Shown here: piece by piece, positions 43,920 through 57,900 of the stretch | Position numbering within the stretch: the first letter of the stretch is position 1 | Layout: each line of letters starts with the position of its first letter | Source of the DNA: Macrocystis pyrifera | Taxonomy: Eukaryota > Sar > Phaeophyceae > Laminariales > Laminariaceae | Direction of reading: 5' to 3' | Assembly: GCA_031763025.1 (NCBI GenBank) | Contig: JASSKH010000025.1 | Coordinates: forward strand, 7,660,798 to 7,724,797 | Length of the DNA: 64,000 bases | Translations under genes and position numbers: made by a program | Notes under the pieces: generated by a model | Told to the model about the DNA's origin: nothing | The model's database searches: none | The model's input: only the letters and a program-made list of their open reading frames with translations

Positions 43920-44378
43920 GTACGATGGTTTTGGGGTACATTATGCTCACAAAACCTGTTGCCGTGCCGGGCCCATACGGGGTGTGTGCTGCGCGAGCAT
44001 GGCGCGGTGTCGTAAATCACGAGTGACGACACCCGTGTTGCAAACATAGCCCAGCTGTGCGGTTTTGGTGTTCGACAAACGCGAGAAAGCACCATCTCCT
44101 ACACTCGATGCTGTTGTGGATAACTCCTATCAATAATATATTGTAGTACAGGTAGGCCTCTTTCTCTGGAACGTTCATTCGATTCTATCGAACACATCAA
44201 TCGACATCATCTGTCTACTCGTTCGTACAAAAATCGCGCCGAATTTTTGCTTACCAGGTATCAGCTTTATTGCTCCTTGTACCGGGTGTGTGCTAGTAAT
44301 AGTCCCCTCGACGGCCGGGGGGTCTGGCGATTAGGGCTCTTTTCGCCCCCCGTAATTTACTCGGCAAATCGACTACTT
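43920..44378. other. No gene supported
   Basis: Unassigned sequence between a SINE and a MITE-like element. Confidence 0.45.
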
Positions 44379-44468
44379 TCGGGGGACTTACAAGTAAATA
44401 GGACTAAATACCTAAATGTAAAAAGTTTTTGTGTATACCGTAGGTCCTATTTACTATGATACCCCGTA
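44379..44468. mobile_element. MITE-like inverted-repeat element, copy M2 (short)
   Basis: About 90 bp between TCGGGGGACTTACAAGTAAAT then AGGACT and GTAGGTCCTATTTACTATGA then TACCCCG. The two ends are imperfect inverted repeats. The interior is mostly the AAATGTAAAAAGTTTTTGTG segment seen near the right end of M1, so M2 looks like an internally deleted relative. Confidence 0.55.
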
Positions 44469-45772
44469 GTAGTGTTTCGCGGACTCGGTGTATCGGAATG
44501 AAATACACCGTATCGAACAGTTGGCATCGCCGAAACGTATTACCTGGTACACTGTTGTACGGGATATATCTGTATAATGAAGCTATTATGATAATCGATT
44601 CTCCGCTGTTTCTCCGCTTCGGGTTGACATTTTTTTGCACGTTTTTGTGGCCTGTGAGTACAGTTTAGTAGTATTAATTGTACTTGCAATCAGTGCGAGG
44701 GACTTTTTACGCTGTATGCTCATTCGCACAAACAAGAAGAATGGTGGGGCAACGGATAGACTGCTGCTCCCATGGACACGCAAGTTGTTGCCGCTGGGTG
44801 GCAGTGGTTGTCTTCTGTTGCGAATCTTGCCCGGTGTGGTTTGTCTCACGAGCATTTGTTTGTCTACATTTCTTTCATCACCCGAGTGCGAAATAGATGG
44901 CTGTAAATCCTGGAGCGCTGATAAACGTTATCTCTACATTCGTAGGGATATATTAATAAGTTTTCGCGGCGCAGTCACAACCTGGCGGCGAAGGCCCTCT
45001 GACTCAATGCTTATTTTCCGAAATGTGTTTTTCTAGCGACCCGCCGTCAGGACTACAGTAGTAGTAGCACAGTCTGTCATGCTGTGAAATGCGCGTATAT
45101 CGCAATTTTGTTCGGAATGTCATGCTGTGAAATGCGCGTATATCGCAATTTTGTTCGGAACCACCCGCACAAGCACTGTTCTTCATGCTTGGTATGTTAT
45201 CGTATACCACTATCACCGTTGATACATTACCCTTTTATGTTAATATTAGACTACAGACGGATACTATATTAGCAGTCGGAGTAGCATGCAAAACGCCACA
45301 CACCCTGAGACATTTTTCTGAGTCGTGTCTTCAAAGATAATGGTGCACACACAGTGAAAAAAAAGTGAATTTGAAATAACTCGACGAAATATTTCTATGG
45401 ACGCATCGCTCAGCGTGTACACCTTATAAGAGAGATGCCAAAACTAACGCCTCGACATTTATTCCAAGGGGTGTGTTATTTCACGCGCGCGTTATACGGT
45501 ACGTCGGGTACTGGTCTCATCCTGCCTCCTCCTCTTATATACCGATTCGTAAAACAAACAGCAGGTGTTCCCTCAATGGTGCTGTGTATGCGACAGCCAA
45601 CAATACCGGCACTATTGCGGCAATCGGCACTAACTACTCCGCACACTACCACACTGGCGATTCCCATCTTTACCACGCGATTCCATGAGTCCCATAGCGG
45701 GCAACCGGCAAGATTTAACCGGTACTACCGTACCCACGTTTTACGGGCGCAAACTCCTACACCACTCAACAG
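44469..45772. other. Region upstream of the BCS1-like gene
   Basis: No gene supported. A near-perfect tandem duplication of about 48 bp lies at 45078-45165 (TGTCATGCTGTGAAATGCGC twice). The promoter and any untranslated first exon of the BCS1-like gene should lie here; no diagnostic motif is visible. CACTCAACAG just before 45773 could be a splice acceptor for an upstream exon. Confidence 0.4.
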
Positions 45773-45964
45773 ATGAGGGCCCTCAAATCCAGGGGCAGCA
45801 GCGAGCTCATGCTGGACATGCTCTTCGCCGCCGCCGTCCCGATGATCGTCAGCGGTGTGGCTATGGAGTGGCGCAGGATGCAACCTGCACTAATTCGCTT
45901 CTTGACGAACTGGGCGGGATTGGGATGGAGGCCCAAGTTTGTGCGAATGATTGAGCGCGAAAAG
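45773..45964 (+). CDS. BCS1-like gene exon 1
   Basis: 64 codons, phase 0 to the donor GTGAGT. Residues about 15-33 ([17 protein letters not shown]) are hydrophobic and may be the membrane anchor. A positively charged segment follows ([14 protein letters not shown]). The ATG directly follows CAACAG, so it could instead be an internal exon with the true start upstream. Confidence 0.7.
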
Positions 45965-48900
45965 GTGAGTCGGATGGGGATTCCGGTGGGACAGGCGCGT
46001 TTATTTTGAGGGGTGTCGTTGATCTAAATCCACGTGTTGACGGTGGCTATGTCGTGTGTTGAGCCATTGAGCTGGGGTTCTCCATCTCGCTGAAGCATAG
46101 CACCTACAGGAGTAGGGATTTCTTTCTCAACACAACAGTATACGTATGCGCTAGCGCTCACGAAAACAACGGGAGTTGAAACATCTGGCTCGACTGTCAA
46201 CAAAAAATAATGAAATCGTGTTTAAAAAATGAAATTCTGTACGACGTAACTATGCTTTTGTCCGTCACCCGGACCCCAAACGGGTTGACGTTTTCTTGTT
46301 TAGATTTTCTCCCCTGGAATGCACGCACGCGCCAACCGAACATTGACACACCATAAAAAATCTAAACGCGGAAGTGTAGTGAGTTAAGGTATATGTTTGC
46401 CAATCCGCCGGAACATAAAAAAAAACATGAAAGAAAAAAAGCGACGCGAAAAAACGTGCCGACGGAAAATTCAAACACGGTCATCGAACTATAGCATATC
46501 AACCAAAACGATCTATCTGAACGCCCAGAATGCCCAGCGTCAGACGCTAAGTTACGCATTGCCCGGTGAAGCGCATCCGAGAAACATTGCTCATGTTGCA
46601 TTATCGCATCCGCTCGCTATCTGCATTTCCTGTCAGTATGTCGATGGCCGGACTGGTCGCGGACCCCCTCCTCATCAGAACACTTCATGCAAATATTTTT
46701 TACTGGTTTTAGTTGCTATTCCGTACGTAGGAGTTCTGGAATTCTTATGTAGGAGAGGATGTAGCAACGATTATGCAAAGAGCATTCTGGAAGAATTCGC
46801 ACCCCGATATCTTTGGAACGTTTAAAACGCCATCTGGAAATCCGTTCTTGTATGCGTAATACCGCCGTCACGATACATGTGCACCGGGGAAGCGACGACT
46901 GAGACACGTATCACTGGGCAATCCTGAACGTTGTGACATCGATTGTTAATATTGGCTCATCGGCACACCCGATGTTATGGCAGAGAGCACCCCCCTCTTC
47001 TTCGTTATCACCTACTTAGGGAATATGGGTGCGCAGGCGACTCAGCCGTGAAGCCTCTAGAATCGATCTCTTCGCGCTCGTCCAATGGACGCAATCGCTG
47101 TCACCTTCTCCCCACCGAGAATATGTCCCAAACCTACGCGAGTAAAGTTGTTCCTAAACCGCGTGGGTACAATTGACAATTTTCCAACCCCCCCCCCCCC
47201 CCCCCCCCCGTGGTCAATGGTCAACTGACCATCTGGTAAGGCACTAAGGCAAGGGACAAATGAGTTCCCACCCCCTCTCACCCTTCCCCGTCCTCCCCTC
47301 CCACCGCGGGATGACATCTGGCGGTATTCCGACGACGTAACATGCTCACGTCTCTTTGTCTCGTTGAACCGTTCACCTTGGTATGCACGTACGGCGCCTT
47401 GCGGTTTTGAACCAAATTTGTCTCTGTGTGTCGCAGGTTCATATGTTGCGAAGCCTTAGCGACGAAGACGGGACGGACGAGTACCACCGCAACAACATCC
47501 TTCACAGAGCCATCTTGCTGTACATAGGACAGGTGGGCGGGCTGGGCTGGGCGGGCCCGGCGCGGTAAAGGGGCTTCGAGGTCAGATTCTTCTTAGCTTG
47601 CAGCTTTCGCCCACGGCCCTTGTCGCAGGCGTCCCGTCTGTAGGACAATAGGGGAGAGAGAGAGAGTTCTTCGGCACGCCTTTCCTACGGCGTACCTGGC
47701 GGCCAGACTAGGACACTTGCGCGTAGAGCTATATCGACACATCGATCCGCGCTTTGGTGCCACAAATTATCGCGCAGAAAACGCAAAATTTGGTCGCCTG
47801 CGACTTGTTCGGTTAGCGTTGCTTGCTTGAGCTAACGATGCCAGCTGACGGGTGTTAACTGACGTATCCAGAAACGAAATTAACAACACACCTAACCGTT
47901 TTTGCTTGATCTCGGGAGGGGGCTCGTGGCGACGGGAGGGGGGTATGAATTCCAAGTTTCCGCTACAGTAGGGTCCCAATATTCGGCGGCATTACAGTAG
48001 TAGTAAGGCGGTATATCGCTATATACAGGTCGATAAGCATCCCTCGTCCGGACCGAAACTCGCTTTAAGGCAGTGGCAGCCCTATCAGCGAACAAGACAT
48101 TTTACCCCCAAAAGGCGGCAGTATGGGTCTGGCATACCGCGAACAGGGCGGTTTCCCTCACGAGAGGCGGCCTCTTAGCCCTATCAGCGAACAAGACATT
48201 TTATGGGGCCCCCAAAAGGCGGCAGTATGGGTCTGGCAGCGGTATAGGGTCTGGCACACCACCGCCTTACATCAGGACCCCCTACTGTTTCGTTGCAGGA
48301 GCTAAACCTACGTTACCCCGGGCCCAAGTTCTCTTGTCGGCGGTGAAGGAAAAGGTGACGTTCGAAAATGGTCAATTCCACCGTCCGAAGAAGGTGAGAG
48401 AGACGCCTACGATGGATTTGCAGGGTGCGCTTAGAGAAGTATTTGATGAGACTCCTCCTTCACTTGTGAAAGTCTCTCATATCACCCGTGTCCGGCTTTT
48501 GAGACAAAGCGCATGCTGAACCCGATGCGCAATCGATCCCATGACCTACAAGGTTTACATCGACACAAGATAGAAAAAAATAAACGATGCACGGTTACGA
48601 AGCCCCACCAGTCAGAGACGTTTTGGACAAAACATGCTGCCCCAAAAAGTAGAACGCGTTTGGGGCAGGAAGTGAAAGAGGCATGCTTCAATCGGGGACG
48701 GGGGCCTACTGAGTTTTTGCTTGCCTGAGACATTTGACCATTGACGACGCATTCCTTCCGAGGCGGAGGAGGGGGGGACAAACAGCACAGTATTCCTCGA
48801 AATGGTGGATCAAATCCAAACAACGATTCCGAGAATAAGCGTACACGTCACTCGAAAAGCATCTAACATATGGCTACTGTAGGACTATCCATAATCTACA

Positions 48901-51900
48901 TGTAGTGTGTATCACATCAGGGTTTGCAAATGCATGTAGCGTTGTTCCTCGGTCGAGCGTCCCCGCCAGTCAGCCCAACGTACATGCCAGCAAGGCTGGT
49001 TTGTATGACAGCCAGCGATTCAAACCCACTATTCAGGTGTACGGGGGAACGGCAGAACAGCTTAAGGCCTACAGCGTCAACATCACCCCTCCCAGGAGAG
49101 ACTGGGTCCCCGTCGGAGATGGTGTTTTCTTCTGTCAGGTGAAGATCAGCGCTGATAGAGATGTGGCGGCGGCAGAATAATCCCGGAAGACGGTGCTCGT
49201 GGGTGGGCTACATATAATGTTGCTACCTTATCCGTGGGTTGTGTAAGCTCCACGTTCGGGATATTTCAACACCGCCCGCCGTGGTCAGTGTATTCAATGC
49301 GCCGCGGAGATACGTATCTATTATTTTCAGTGGCTACTGCGTCTACCAGAGGTCGGCGTCTGCATGTTATGAATCTTGATATGTCATGAGATATATGCTG
49401 GAATGTATCCCCATCAGTATCTAGCGAAACGGTTAAATTGTTGATATATCATATCAATCTGCCGTAATGTGATGCCATGTGATATATCACGAATATAACG
49501 CGGTATAGTATAATCCCGTCGGTTCCAAGCACGCAATCCACAAATCAATACGAAATATCGTATCCCTAAATGGTACCAGAGGTAGAATATGTAACACGCA
49601 TCGTGTGATACGATATATCACAATAATATGATGTGGTGTATCACAAAACTTATGCGGTATGACCTACAGTATCACACGAGATATCAATAATTAGCAACGT
49701 GGCAATGTTCTGTGTTTCTTGTATTATTTCAACAAGGCATATCATAGCGTTTTGAAATATGATACTGAACTCTTGTGTCCATGAGTTTGACGAACGTCCT
49801 CCTCCCGGCCGGAACTGACGCGTGGTTACGTGCTATCGCGTGGGGCCTCGTACCTCTTCGCAGCAAGAGCACTGCTCGAATGTTGTAGCGATCTTCGATG
49901 GGGTAAAAACTGTTCATTCAAGTGCTGATTCTTCGGTGGTTGCTGCGTTGTGTCACGGAAAAACAAATGAATCGCCTGATATTCCTGCTGCCACTGCTTA
50001 TCCTACAGTATAGGCGTGCCTGTTGCCTCCGATGCCATTCGCGTAAGGAGCTAGCTCAATAATTCACCCCACAACTGCCTTTGAGGAACGATGAACTCGT
50101 ACCTCAAATAGCACAATCCCTTGGTGTTGATTAACGGACGTTTCTCAGTAATATCGGGTAGTTCCTTAGTCGTGGATCCGCGCCCGTCAGGCAACTGTGG
50201 GCTCAACAAGTGCGCCTGCCACCGTGGCACGGCGCGCGAAATGTGTACAATGTTTCGCCGTGTACCTCATCGAAAATGGCTGAGGGACAATCACCATCTC
50301 ACCGCATGTCATATACCTGGCCTCGTGTATCTGGCGCGTGAACAGCCACAGTAGATTGGGAGCCGCGTTTGCGCTGAATGGTGCAGTGTACGGGCTTTAA
50401 GGGCAGTCGGACACAACTGACAGTCCGTACCTGTCCATTTTGGTATGATAATTCAAAGTTTAGCGTCGCGAATTGCTTCTATGAGTACGCCCTAGTTCTT
50501 CTAGTATCGAAGCCACACCGCCGAACCCATCTCCTCTTGATACGAAATGCCCATCTGTACCCATGCGAATAGTTCCACTCCGCAGGAACACGCAAGTACC
50601 CCGCCCCGCACAATCAACATGCCGTTTCACCCTTCCCGCCGCAACCCCCGCTTTCCTTGTCTGCCTCTCTGTTCATAACCTGCCGGCACACAAGCATGAC
50701 ATCGCGGACTCGAACGACCGGATAAATCTCTCTCGTCGGAAGCAGACGGTGCGTGCCTTTGACGACTTTGTGGAAATGCCGACTTCGCCTGCTCTTGTAA
50801 AGCCTACCCGATAGGTCGCGCGCTGTGATGGGGGTATTGACCCTTACTGAGTGATTCTTTAATCGAGGGGTCGCCTTCGACTTCTCAGGTTCCCACATCG
50901 AAGGAGCTCTCTAAAAAACCGACCCAAACCCAGACATTGAGCAAACACGACATACAGCGCGCGAACGATGTTCCCATGCATGAGGGCATGGAGCAAGCAT
51001 GACAGGTAGACCCAAACGACAGGACGGCGAAGATGCTCCGACGGTGATCAGTTGAGGATCCCCCCCCCCCCCCCCCCCCCCCCCCCGCGAGCGATTCAGA
51101 TTATTTCGGGCCCAACCGTGTACCACCCTTCCGGTAACGCAGCATAAAACGCGTTTGAAAAGATAAACACACGTCCCCTCTGACGAGTTTCGGAGATTGG
51201 TTTCTCTCGACAATGGGCAAAGGTGCAAATTATCGAACGATTTCGTGTTTGGATAATTTTTGTCGAGCTTGTTAGCAAAGCCACCGCTTTGGTTGTGTGT
51301 CTGCCCCCCCGGGCTTCGAGAAATTCGTTTCGTAAATTTGTCCCAGAGGGGGGGTGTCTTAACTCGTCACCCGTGTGATACGGTAGCCGTGCTGTCACAA
51401 GCGTGAGCCGTGCTGCTGCGGGGGTTTGCATTGCTTCTTAACCAGACGATTTCACTCCTGAAACCGATCACGATCTACATAGATTGTCTAGTTCTCACCT
51501 GTCGTGAGCCATCCCACAGTAGGGATGCACCCGACGTTCCTGAGTCCCTCACATTAGGAACTCATTATCTCACCCGATACAATACTTGGAAGAAGTTCGT
51601 TCGGGCCATCCGACCGGCACTTGTAGGCGCTAGTCCTAAAACGAATATACGAGTGATTTTTTTCTTCCTAACTGGTAGTTCCTCACTTAAGGAACTCAAT
51701 TGCTCAGAAACCTTTCGCCCAAAAAGTGCAACCCCTACCGTGGGGTGACTCTCGTCGTGAAAGGTTATGCAGGATCTTGCATGGTACAAATCCAAACCAG
51801 GAGATATGTACCGCATCATGCATTTTTCACGGGTCCCGCACGGCAACATGAGATAGATCAACACGAGCTAGATCGTACACTATTGGTAACAGATCTGCCT

Positions 51901-54900
51901 TGTTGAAAGTCGTATCTAGATCATGAAATGGGAATTCGATGGTCTGTCCGAGGTTTGAAACATTTGCCACTGACTGAGCCCTTCGACTGATGAGCTACGC
52001 CCATGTACTCCTTCTGGACCCCGAGGTGACCACCAAATCAATTATGATTCCGGTGTTATCGAGAGCGCTGCGAGGAGCGTCGAGAGCGCCGAGCAGTGCC
52101 AGCAGGATCATGTTTGTACCCCCGCCATACGACGTCTTGATATTCCAACTCCGATATCAATCTGTATCACCCCCCCTCCCCTCTAATCACGAGTTGACCG
52201 TTGCTGGAATGCACTCGTTTTCGTCAGCGTTCCCCCGTGAAGTCCCAAGAGCTTAACATGGTTGAAAAACGATGGATCTGTGTTGCGTTCAATGCGTCAA
52301 GCTGTGACATGACCGTCACCCGTTTCAGGTGACCTTCACATTCGGAAGCTCTAAATCGGACGGAGACCTGCGGATCGAGGCGTTCCTAAACAAGGCGTTC
52401 CTCTGGTACTGCAAGGCCATGGAATCCACCGAGGATCATTTTCGGTACTACTACACTCCCCTTGCTGAGGGACGCGGGGGTGCCAAGGTTTTGGGATTCT
52501 CGGAGGAGGGGGGGGGAAATAATGCCACGCCGTATAGGCCGCCAAATGTCGGTCGAACGAGTAACCCTACCGGAGCCCCGGGCGCACAAAGGCGGGTAGC
52601 ATACATGTATCGATGCTGGTTTCCACAAGGGGGGGGAGGTCTCATTCGGATGGTGGTATGCGTAATTAGTATTGCCGCTGTTTTCTAGCCTTGGTGCAGT
52701 TGTCGCTGGTGCTGTTTTCCTCGTTGTCGCTTTCATTCTTCTGGTTTTGTTCGGTCGTGAATACCGCTAGATTGCCACAAACCAACGAAAGCACAGGAAC
52801 AATCTCGCTGATGCCCCACGCCCGGGCTCATCAAATGCTGCCAATACAACCAGCTAAACGCACAAGCACGCACCTAAATGTGACCACTCTCGTTTTCGGA
52901 AAGTACCCTAATTACCTTGAAGGATGAGAGCCCGTGCCTGGTGGCGATACTGAAATATCCGGGTGGGTTGAAGATAGGCCGCTCATTCATCTTCCATCGG
53001 CAAACCGAACCACGCATACACCCCTTTGGTGCTCAACTTATTCTCCGAGCGCACTTAAGTCATCTTTCCGTCATCAACACCGCATTTCGCCGCAACAGGT
53101 ACAAGCGATACCGCCTCGGGAACGACAAAGCCTTCGACACGCTCTTCTTTCCTGAGAAGGAACTCCTGCTGAAGATACTTGACAACTTTCAGCACAAGAC
53201 CGGTTAGCGACGTTCCTTCTCTCCCCTTCGCAGTAGCGCCGGTCTTTATAGTTTTGTTGGGCTTAGCAGAAATATGTCCCGACCGGTCCAGCGCTCTATC
53301 TGTTGCGGTTGATGCTTAAGCAAGCAGGATAGGGACAAAAGGCATTCCGGTTTGAGTCTGGGAGGAAAAGCTGGACAGGAACACAGCCGTAAGCATGTCA
53401 CCTATGATAACAGGTCGCCTGTCGATGAGGAAAAACAGTACATAGGCTCAAGAACGATCAGTTCCGGTACGAGCAAGAGTAGCAGCAGCAGAAGCCCACA
53501 TAGATGTTTGCCGGTGATCGCGTCTAGACCAGGGCCAACATCAAATATAAACTTTGACACCCAGTACCTTCGGAAGCAGCAGCGGCAGCAGCAGCAGTAG
53601 CAGCAGCAGTAGTAGTAGCAGCAGCAGTAGCAGTAGCAGTGATAGTTGAGATTCCCAGGTAAAATTGTAATCCCCAATTGTGTTACTTGTGTCACGCCGT
53701 CAATTGTGTACGCAAGGCACCCTTCGATACACGACCGTGGACGTGGAGGGGTGCTCACCGTGAGCGTTCACCCTCGACCGTCCCCCTGCTGTTCAAACCA
53801 TAAACGACACACACCGACCTCGAAGACAGCATGTAAGGGTATCAGCGCTTTTTCTTGTAGCCTCACCCCCCCACCCCCCAATCGCTACACATTCTCAGGA
53901 AAGTACGCCATCAAGGGCTACCCTCACAAGCTCGGGCTTCTGCTGCACGGCCCACCGGGGACGGGTAAGTCCTCCCTGATCAAGGCCCTCGCGCTCCACA
54001 CGGAACGCCACGTCATAGACGTTCCCCTCGCGCGGATCAAGACCAACCAGGTGCGCGCGTGAGCCAAGGTGGAAGAGGATCCCCACGGTATAGAAGATGT
54101 GCGTCGGCTGGATTTTTGGATTGTAAATATGATACCACCACTCCGGCCGGGAGTAAAAAATCTTTCTGATGTTCATACCACCCTGCCCATAAATATAAGG
54201 GTGTTCTTTTTATGTCAGGATGGCCCACATTTGACGTCACGACGCACACCTCAGTAGTAGAGGTGCATTATTTTGCTGAGCCTCCCCGCTTCAGGAGCTC
54301 TACACCAATAGCAAAAAAGTAGTAAGCCACCCATAACTGATTTGTAGAAAGATCAAAGTGCGATCGGATAAATAAATAAGCCCATCGGATTAAAAAATAA
54401 TCCCATGACCCATTTAATAGTATACTAAACTATTTTTGTTTGCCAAACGAGAATGGGTTTCCGATGATTCTGGGTTAAGCAGCCCCGTTATCCAAACCAC
54501 ATTTAGTCCAGAGGTGCTACGTCTATCGTAGCATGCATCGGATAAATAATGATATCAGATTCCGAACGGGGATCATACATCCCGGCCAGGGTGTCGTTGC
54601 TCCACCCTAGACTCGACGCATGGAGAATCGGCCGCACGTCGGAAAGATCACGACCTCTGTACTACTGTAGAACCCTCTACACCCTATCCTGCCATTTTTA
54701 TATTCTGTAGCGCAGGGCCCGTACAACTGCGTGTCCAGCCCAGGAAAACATTTCCCAGATCATGCAGATTACCATACGGCTAAGCACCACGCGGCAACGC
54801 CATACTGGAGCAAACCATTGTCAGGAGGTGTAGCTGACCCTGAAATATGTACATCGTTCAGATGAGAAACCGATGATCGCACATGCGTATGGAAAAGCTC

Positions 54901-57900
54901 TACCGAGTTAGTTCACTTGCAGATCTTAGAAATGGGCGTAAATTTAGTGGATATTTTTTCGCTGGGGAAGGCCTCCTCGGCCAGGAATGTTTGGGTCGGA
55001 GGGTACCCGCCCTCGTACGTCGGCGTTTTCCTCAGAATTCCCATCGCGTTGTTAACGATTGCCTGTCTCCGCCGTGATGAGGTTTTGGCCGACTTCTCTT
55101 GCAAGCGAAAATGCTATTTAGCGTTCGTGGTGATTTAGTTTAACGTCGCATATCACTTGAGCAATTGAGGGGTGAGATAGGAAGGGACGGTTTGCTCGAA
55201 CTCAGGGCGAAGCAAACAGCGGAACACCTTTTTTTTAAGTCAAATTAGTGTCGAGGATGGACTGCCTCATACAATAAAGAGGCGTTCTACGATAGAGGTT
55301 CACCCTAAAATTTCTGACTCTCCTCACTTAAGGAGCTCCATACCTCACCCGAAAACTGACTTCCGCAAAAATTAAATTGCATGCGGATGAAAAATCTCAT
55401 GGCCCGAGTATACAAGTACGTCATTTTTCGAATCATGATTGGCATTCCGACGATTTTGGGTTAAGGAGCCCCGTCATTCAGAAAACAGTGTACAGAAATG
55501 TGCTACCTCTATCGTAGAACGCGTCTAAGTTAGAGGCTGGCCCAAGCCAAGAATGTTTCGTGTGACCGTCTTAGGACTGCAGTCCCGTGCTGAGAACAAA
55601 CCACTTAGAATCAGAGTGGTTTGTCCCCAAACCGGACTACAGTCCAAAAAGGGTCAAGTGGTCATTGGGCGTGTAAGTAGCAGTAGCACCTTTCGGCCAG
55701 ATCTGACTGTCACGGATCTCCTAGCCTGAATGGTTGCTCAGTATCGCCGGAATACCATTTTGGGTCATAGGTTTTCAAAATATACCTATGTAGGCAGGCC
55801 ATGGAGGTGCTCATCGGATCGCACTTCTCATTTTTCTGACGGTCATTTGTTTTGACCTGCTGTTTGTATATGGTTCCTGGAGTGAAGAGCCTCGTATTTG
55901 TTTTTAATCAATAGGTGCATCCCGATCGCAGTATGCATCGTCGCGTACTCTGCACCGCTCTTGCCAGGAACATAATACCCGTCTAGTATTCATGTAAGAG
56001 CCCCAAGGTGAACAATAGGCTCGGCCAGAGTGGGCAGAGGGAAGCGGGGTTAGGGAGGTCATCTGCATGATAAGATGCGCGGCCAGTGATTGCGTCCGTG
56101 CTCTAATCGATACCGACGCTGTTTTTGTTGCTGGTCTCCTCTCCACGTATTGTGTCCTGCCGCGGCGGCAGAGGCTGTGATAGCAGAGGAGTAACATGGG
56201 GTCATGTCAAAGTATTGTCTCTTTGTTGGCAGGATACAGTGGGATACAGCTGGCAGACCCTAAGAAGAAGCCGCGCTCGTTAGATCTCTGAGGCCGGCTC
56301 GCCTGCTGTTTGAGAGTTCGAGACGTTGCCTCGTGCAGGGAGGACCGCGTCCCGCAGAACGTGAATCGATGCAAGGCGATAGTTGCAAACATCCCGAGTA
56401 AAGAATCAACAAAGCATCAGACACGATAACGGGCACAACGGGAAAGGCAGGGCCCAAGGAACCGGATGTTGGTAGGGCAGGTGTCGCAGATTACTTGGTA
56501 TTGGTTTTCTTTTTTTCACTTGGTGTTTACTGTAGTAAACACCGAGTGTTCTCGGAACCTCGTTACTGGCTCTTTACCCGAGACCGACGGCGTCCCCACA
56601 CCGAGGGTCCTCCCTGCCCCTATAAGATGCGCCCAGAGGAGCTAGTGAAAAGTTTCCTTCTGCCCATACAGATAGACCCGATGCGTGACACTGATCAGAA
56701 CAGTTGTCCCGCGCCGTATGATCATCCTCACAGCGCTGTTCACGACCGTAAAGCTACGAACCATTCACCCTGGCGCCCCTCGCCGAAACAAGCATTATTG
56801 TTTCAATCGCCCTTCACTCCCCTTCCGAAAATGTCCAAGCAAATGCTCATAAGCAGTGCAGAGTTCAGACACATAATACGACCCTACCGCAACAGGCGTT
56901 CGTTCTGTTTCCCTTTATGACCATGACGCGCAATGGTGGTGAAATGCCGACCTACCAATCTCATCGATCCCTGACGTGGGCGTGTCCCGTTGTCCCGGTA
57001 TGAAATGCGAAGAAATGCTGAAAACCAACCAGTATGCCGATCTTTTCGGAGTAGTCGGTACAAATATGTTGATCTCTTTTGCGGTCCGTGCAATATGCCG
57101 ATCCGTCTTTGCCGGTGCCGATGCAGTAGTTTCTTGGTGATCAGTGGTCTATGTCGCGGTCGGTGCAATACGCCTATCATCTCGTGGTCGGTGCCGATCC
57201 TTTCGTGGAGGTAAGTGCGAATATGCTGATCCTTGTCGCGGTCGGTGCAATGTGTGCTGATTCATTTGTCGTCGGTACTATCCTATTTCGTTGTTTTTCT
57301 CCGTGGTCTGGGTGCAGGACCTGATGGACATCATGTTTGACAAGAGCTTTCCCGTGGCCAAGCAGGCCCTGCCAATTACCCTGGCGGTCGAGGACGTGAT
57401 TTTCGTCATGGAGGATATCGACGCCACCTCACCCATCGTGCGTGCAAGAGACAATGCTGACAACGACGCTTGCAAACCAGCCCAGCCCAAGCAGAGTCCG
57501 ATCGACACGAGGAAGGCGAGACATGTAACCCCCCCCCCCGTGCCCCTGCCTCAACCTCCCACCAAAGAGATGAACGAAAAAGTCGATACGCTTACCACCC
57601 CATTGAAAAGGCCATAGGGGAGAGGCGACATATTTTGAGGTTCCGTGAAGACGTTCAAATGGTCCTTCCAATATTCCTCTTGGCGAGACGAGGGACGGCG
57701 CTCCTATGCTTTATCGTTTGCCGATATGTTTGTATGTACTCTGTGTTGCGTACGCCAAGATGTCGGCTCTCCCGACGAAGGGCCGGTTTAGCCCTCGCCC
57801 GCATGGCACGGAATGGTGCCTTTGATATTCCAGTGCTGCGGTAGATGTATTGCGACACCGGCTGTGTCAAGGAGCCGACCCGCCTGATTAACTGTCGCTG

